Below, piece by piece: positions 13,507 to 13,977 of a stretch of DNA of 13,977 nt. Each line of letters starts with the position of its first letter. Position 1 is the first letter of the stretch. This DNA is from DTFZ01 sp050260375 (GTDB lineage: Bacteria; Bacillota; Clostridia; Christensenellales; SZUA-584), in the NCBI GenBank assembly GCA_050260375.1, contig JBLNCA010000040.1, positions 1 to 13,977 of the forward strand. Reading direction: 5' to 3'. The notes below the pieces were generated by a model that ran no database searches, was not told where the DNA came from, and worked only from the letters and a program-made list of their open reading frames with translations. A program made the translations under genes and the position numbers.

Positions 13507-13977
13507 TTAATCTACTACGGCGGTGAAGTCCCAGTGGGAAAAAACATTGACATAACATGTTTTTGTACCCATTACCATACGATGCCAACCAATGCCCGGA
13601 ACATAGCCTTCTAAATATTCCGTTTCAACAACTTTATATTTGTAATAAATCGGACGGTATTTAATTAAATAATGCTTCCCTTTGGGAACTGTTATTGAAC
13701 AGCCACTACCTAAGGAATATGATTTAGAAGCCCCTAATGTTACACCCAAAGCGGCACCAATTGTCCCTCCGTTTGTATAGCTGCCACTAACTGTTGCTGT
13801 AAAGCTGATATTATATGATGTATCACAACTTCGATCAAACGTTAATACAATATCCGAATCTACGTTGTCAATTGATCTGTTACACTTTTGGCAAAGTTCT
13901 CCCTCCAGTACTGGAGGGGCGATTTTCGTCCCAAGACCAGCAATGGAAAGTTGTTGTCCCATCTCTGATAGCGCTGT
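13507..13977 (-). CDS. Unrecognised beta-rich protein, partial at its N terminus
   Basis: The frame is open to the right edge (156 residues visible), and the first in-window ATG at 13962 has no Shine-Dalgarno site, so the true start is probably outside. The visible protein has a CxxC (LCQKCN), three further single Cys, and alternating Ser/Thr/Gly stretches such as FTATVSGSYTNGG and GVTLGASKSYSLGSG. A SITVPKGKHYLIKYRP segment and an aromatic C terminus ending NVFSHWDFTAVVD follow. The pattern suggests beta sheet and perhaps a secreted or surface protein; the Ser/Thr-rich strands faintly recall aerolysin-type beta-pore proteins, but this is not an assignment. The DNA is clearly more AT-rich than the neighbouring genes, and codon use is also different (ATT/AAT/TAT-rich). 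Horizontal acquisition is plausible. I do not recognise the family. Confidence 0.65.
   Translation of the reverse strand, partial: TALSEMGQQLSIAGLGTKIAPPVLEGELCQKCNRSIDNVDSDIVLTFDRSCDTSYNISFTATVSGSYTNGGTIGAALGVTLGASKSYSLGSGCSITVPKGKHYLIKYRPIYYKYKVVETEYLEGYVPGIGWHRMVMGTKTCYVNVFSHWDFTAVVD

Noticed and set aside
1..13977. CRISPR arrays, tRNA or rRNA genes, insertion-sequence transposases and riboswitches
   Set aside because: I looked for regularly spaced repeats, cloverleaf-like sequences, transposase motifs and conserved leader structures and saw none. A tool-based search could still find a diverged RNA.

Overview
The window looks like chromosomal DNA from an anaerobic, Gram-positive Firmicute of the class Clostridia. 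Three things suggest this. There is a flavodiiron protein/rubredoxin/DUF1858 oxygen- or NO-defence operon. There is an ApbE / NusG-domain-II / Gx-transporter gene trio of the kind seen in Clostridia. Most genes have strong AGGAGG-type ribosome-binding sites. Base composition is intermediate, Ile is written mostly as ATA, and the flanking intergenic DNA is AT-rich. I cannot name a genus.

Layout. Bases 1-310 are a gene-free convergent intergenic region. A plus-strand terminator (54-79) faces the minus-strand terminator of the flavodiiron gene (269-292). Between them lie a perfect 13-bp inverted-repeat element (101-175) and a GC-rich REP-like hairpin (202-223). Bases 311-2326 (minus) form a compact four-gene unit, transcribed in the order zinc-ribbon membrane protein, DUF1858 redox-disulfide protein, rubredoxin, flavodiiron protein. 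Bases 2445-3950 (minus) encode a membrane-anchored or secreted PhoA-family alkaline phosphatase with its own likely promoter. Bases 4093-8455 (minus) are an operon of a TetR-family regulator followed by the two halves of a heterodimeric ABC exporter. The exporter genes overlap by ATGA, and a candidate operator lies over the promoter.

From 8604 rightwards genes run on the plus strand. An ApbE lipoprotein (FAD:protein FMN transferase) overlaps a NusG-domain-II protein, which overlaps a Gx-transporter family protein. A YugP-like membrane zinc metallopeptidase and a full-length transketolase follow. A bidirectional hairpin terminator (13375-13403) separates transketolase from an AT-rich, unrecognised, beta-rich reading frame on the minus strand that runs off the right edge.

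How the genes work together: rubredoxin is the expected electron donor for the flavodiiron protein, which reduces O2 or NO to protect the anaerobe. The TetR protein probably represses its own operon, and therefore the exporter. ApbE flavinylates extracytoplasmic electron-transfer subunits such as RnfG, but no target of that kind lies in the window. Most genes are ordinary housekeeping or accessory genes. The least explained parts are the right-edge protein and its 3' palindrome, the left intergenic repeat element, and the duplicated start region of apbE. I did not find evidence for a wholly new multi-gene system.
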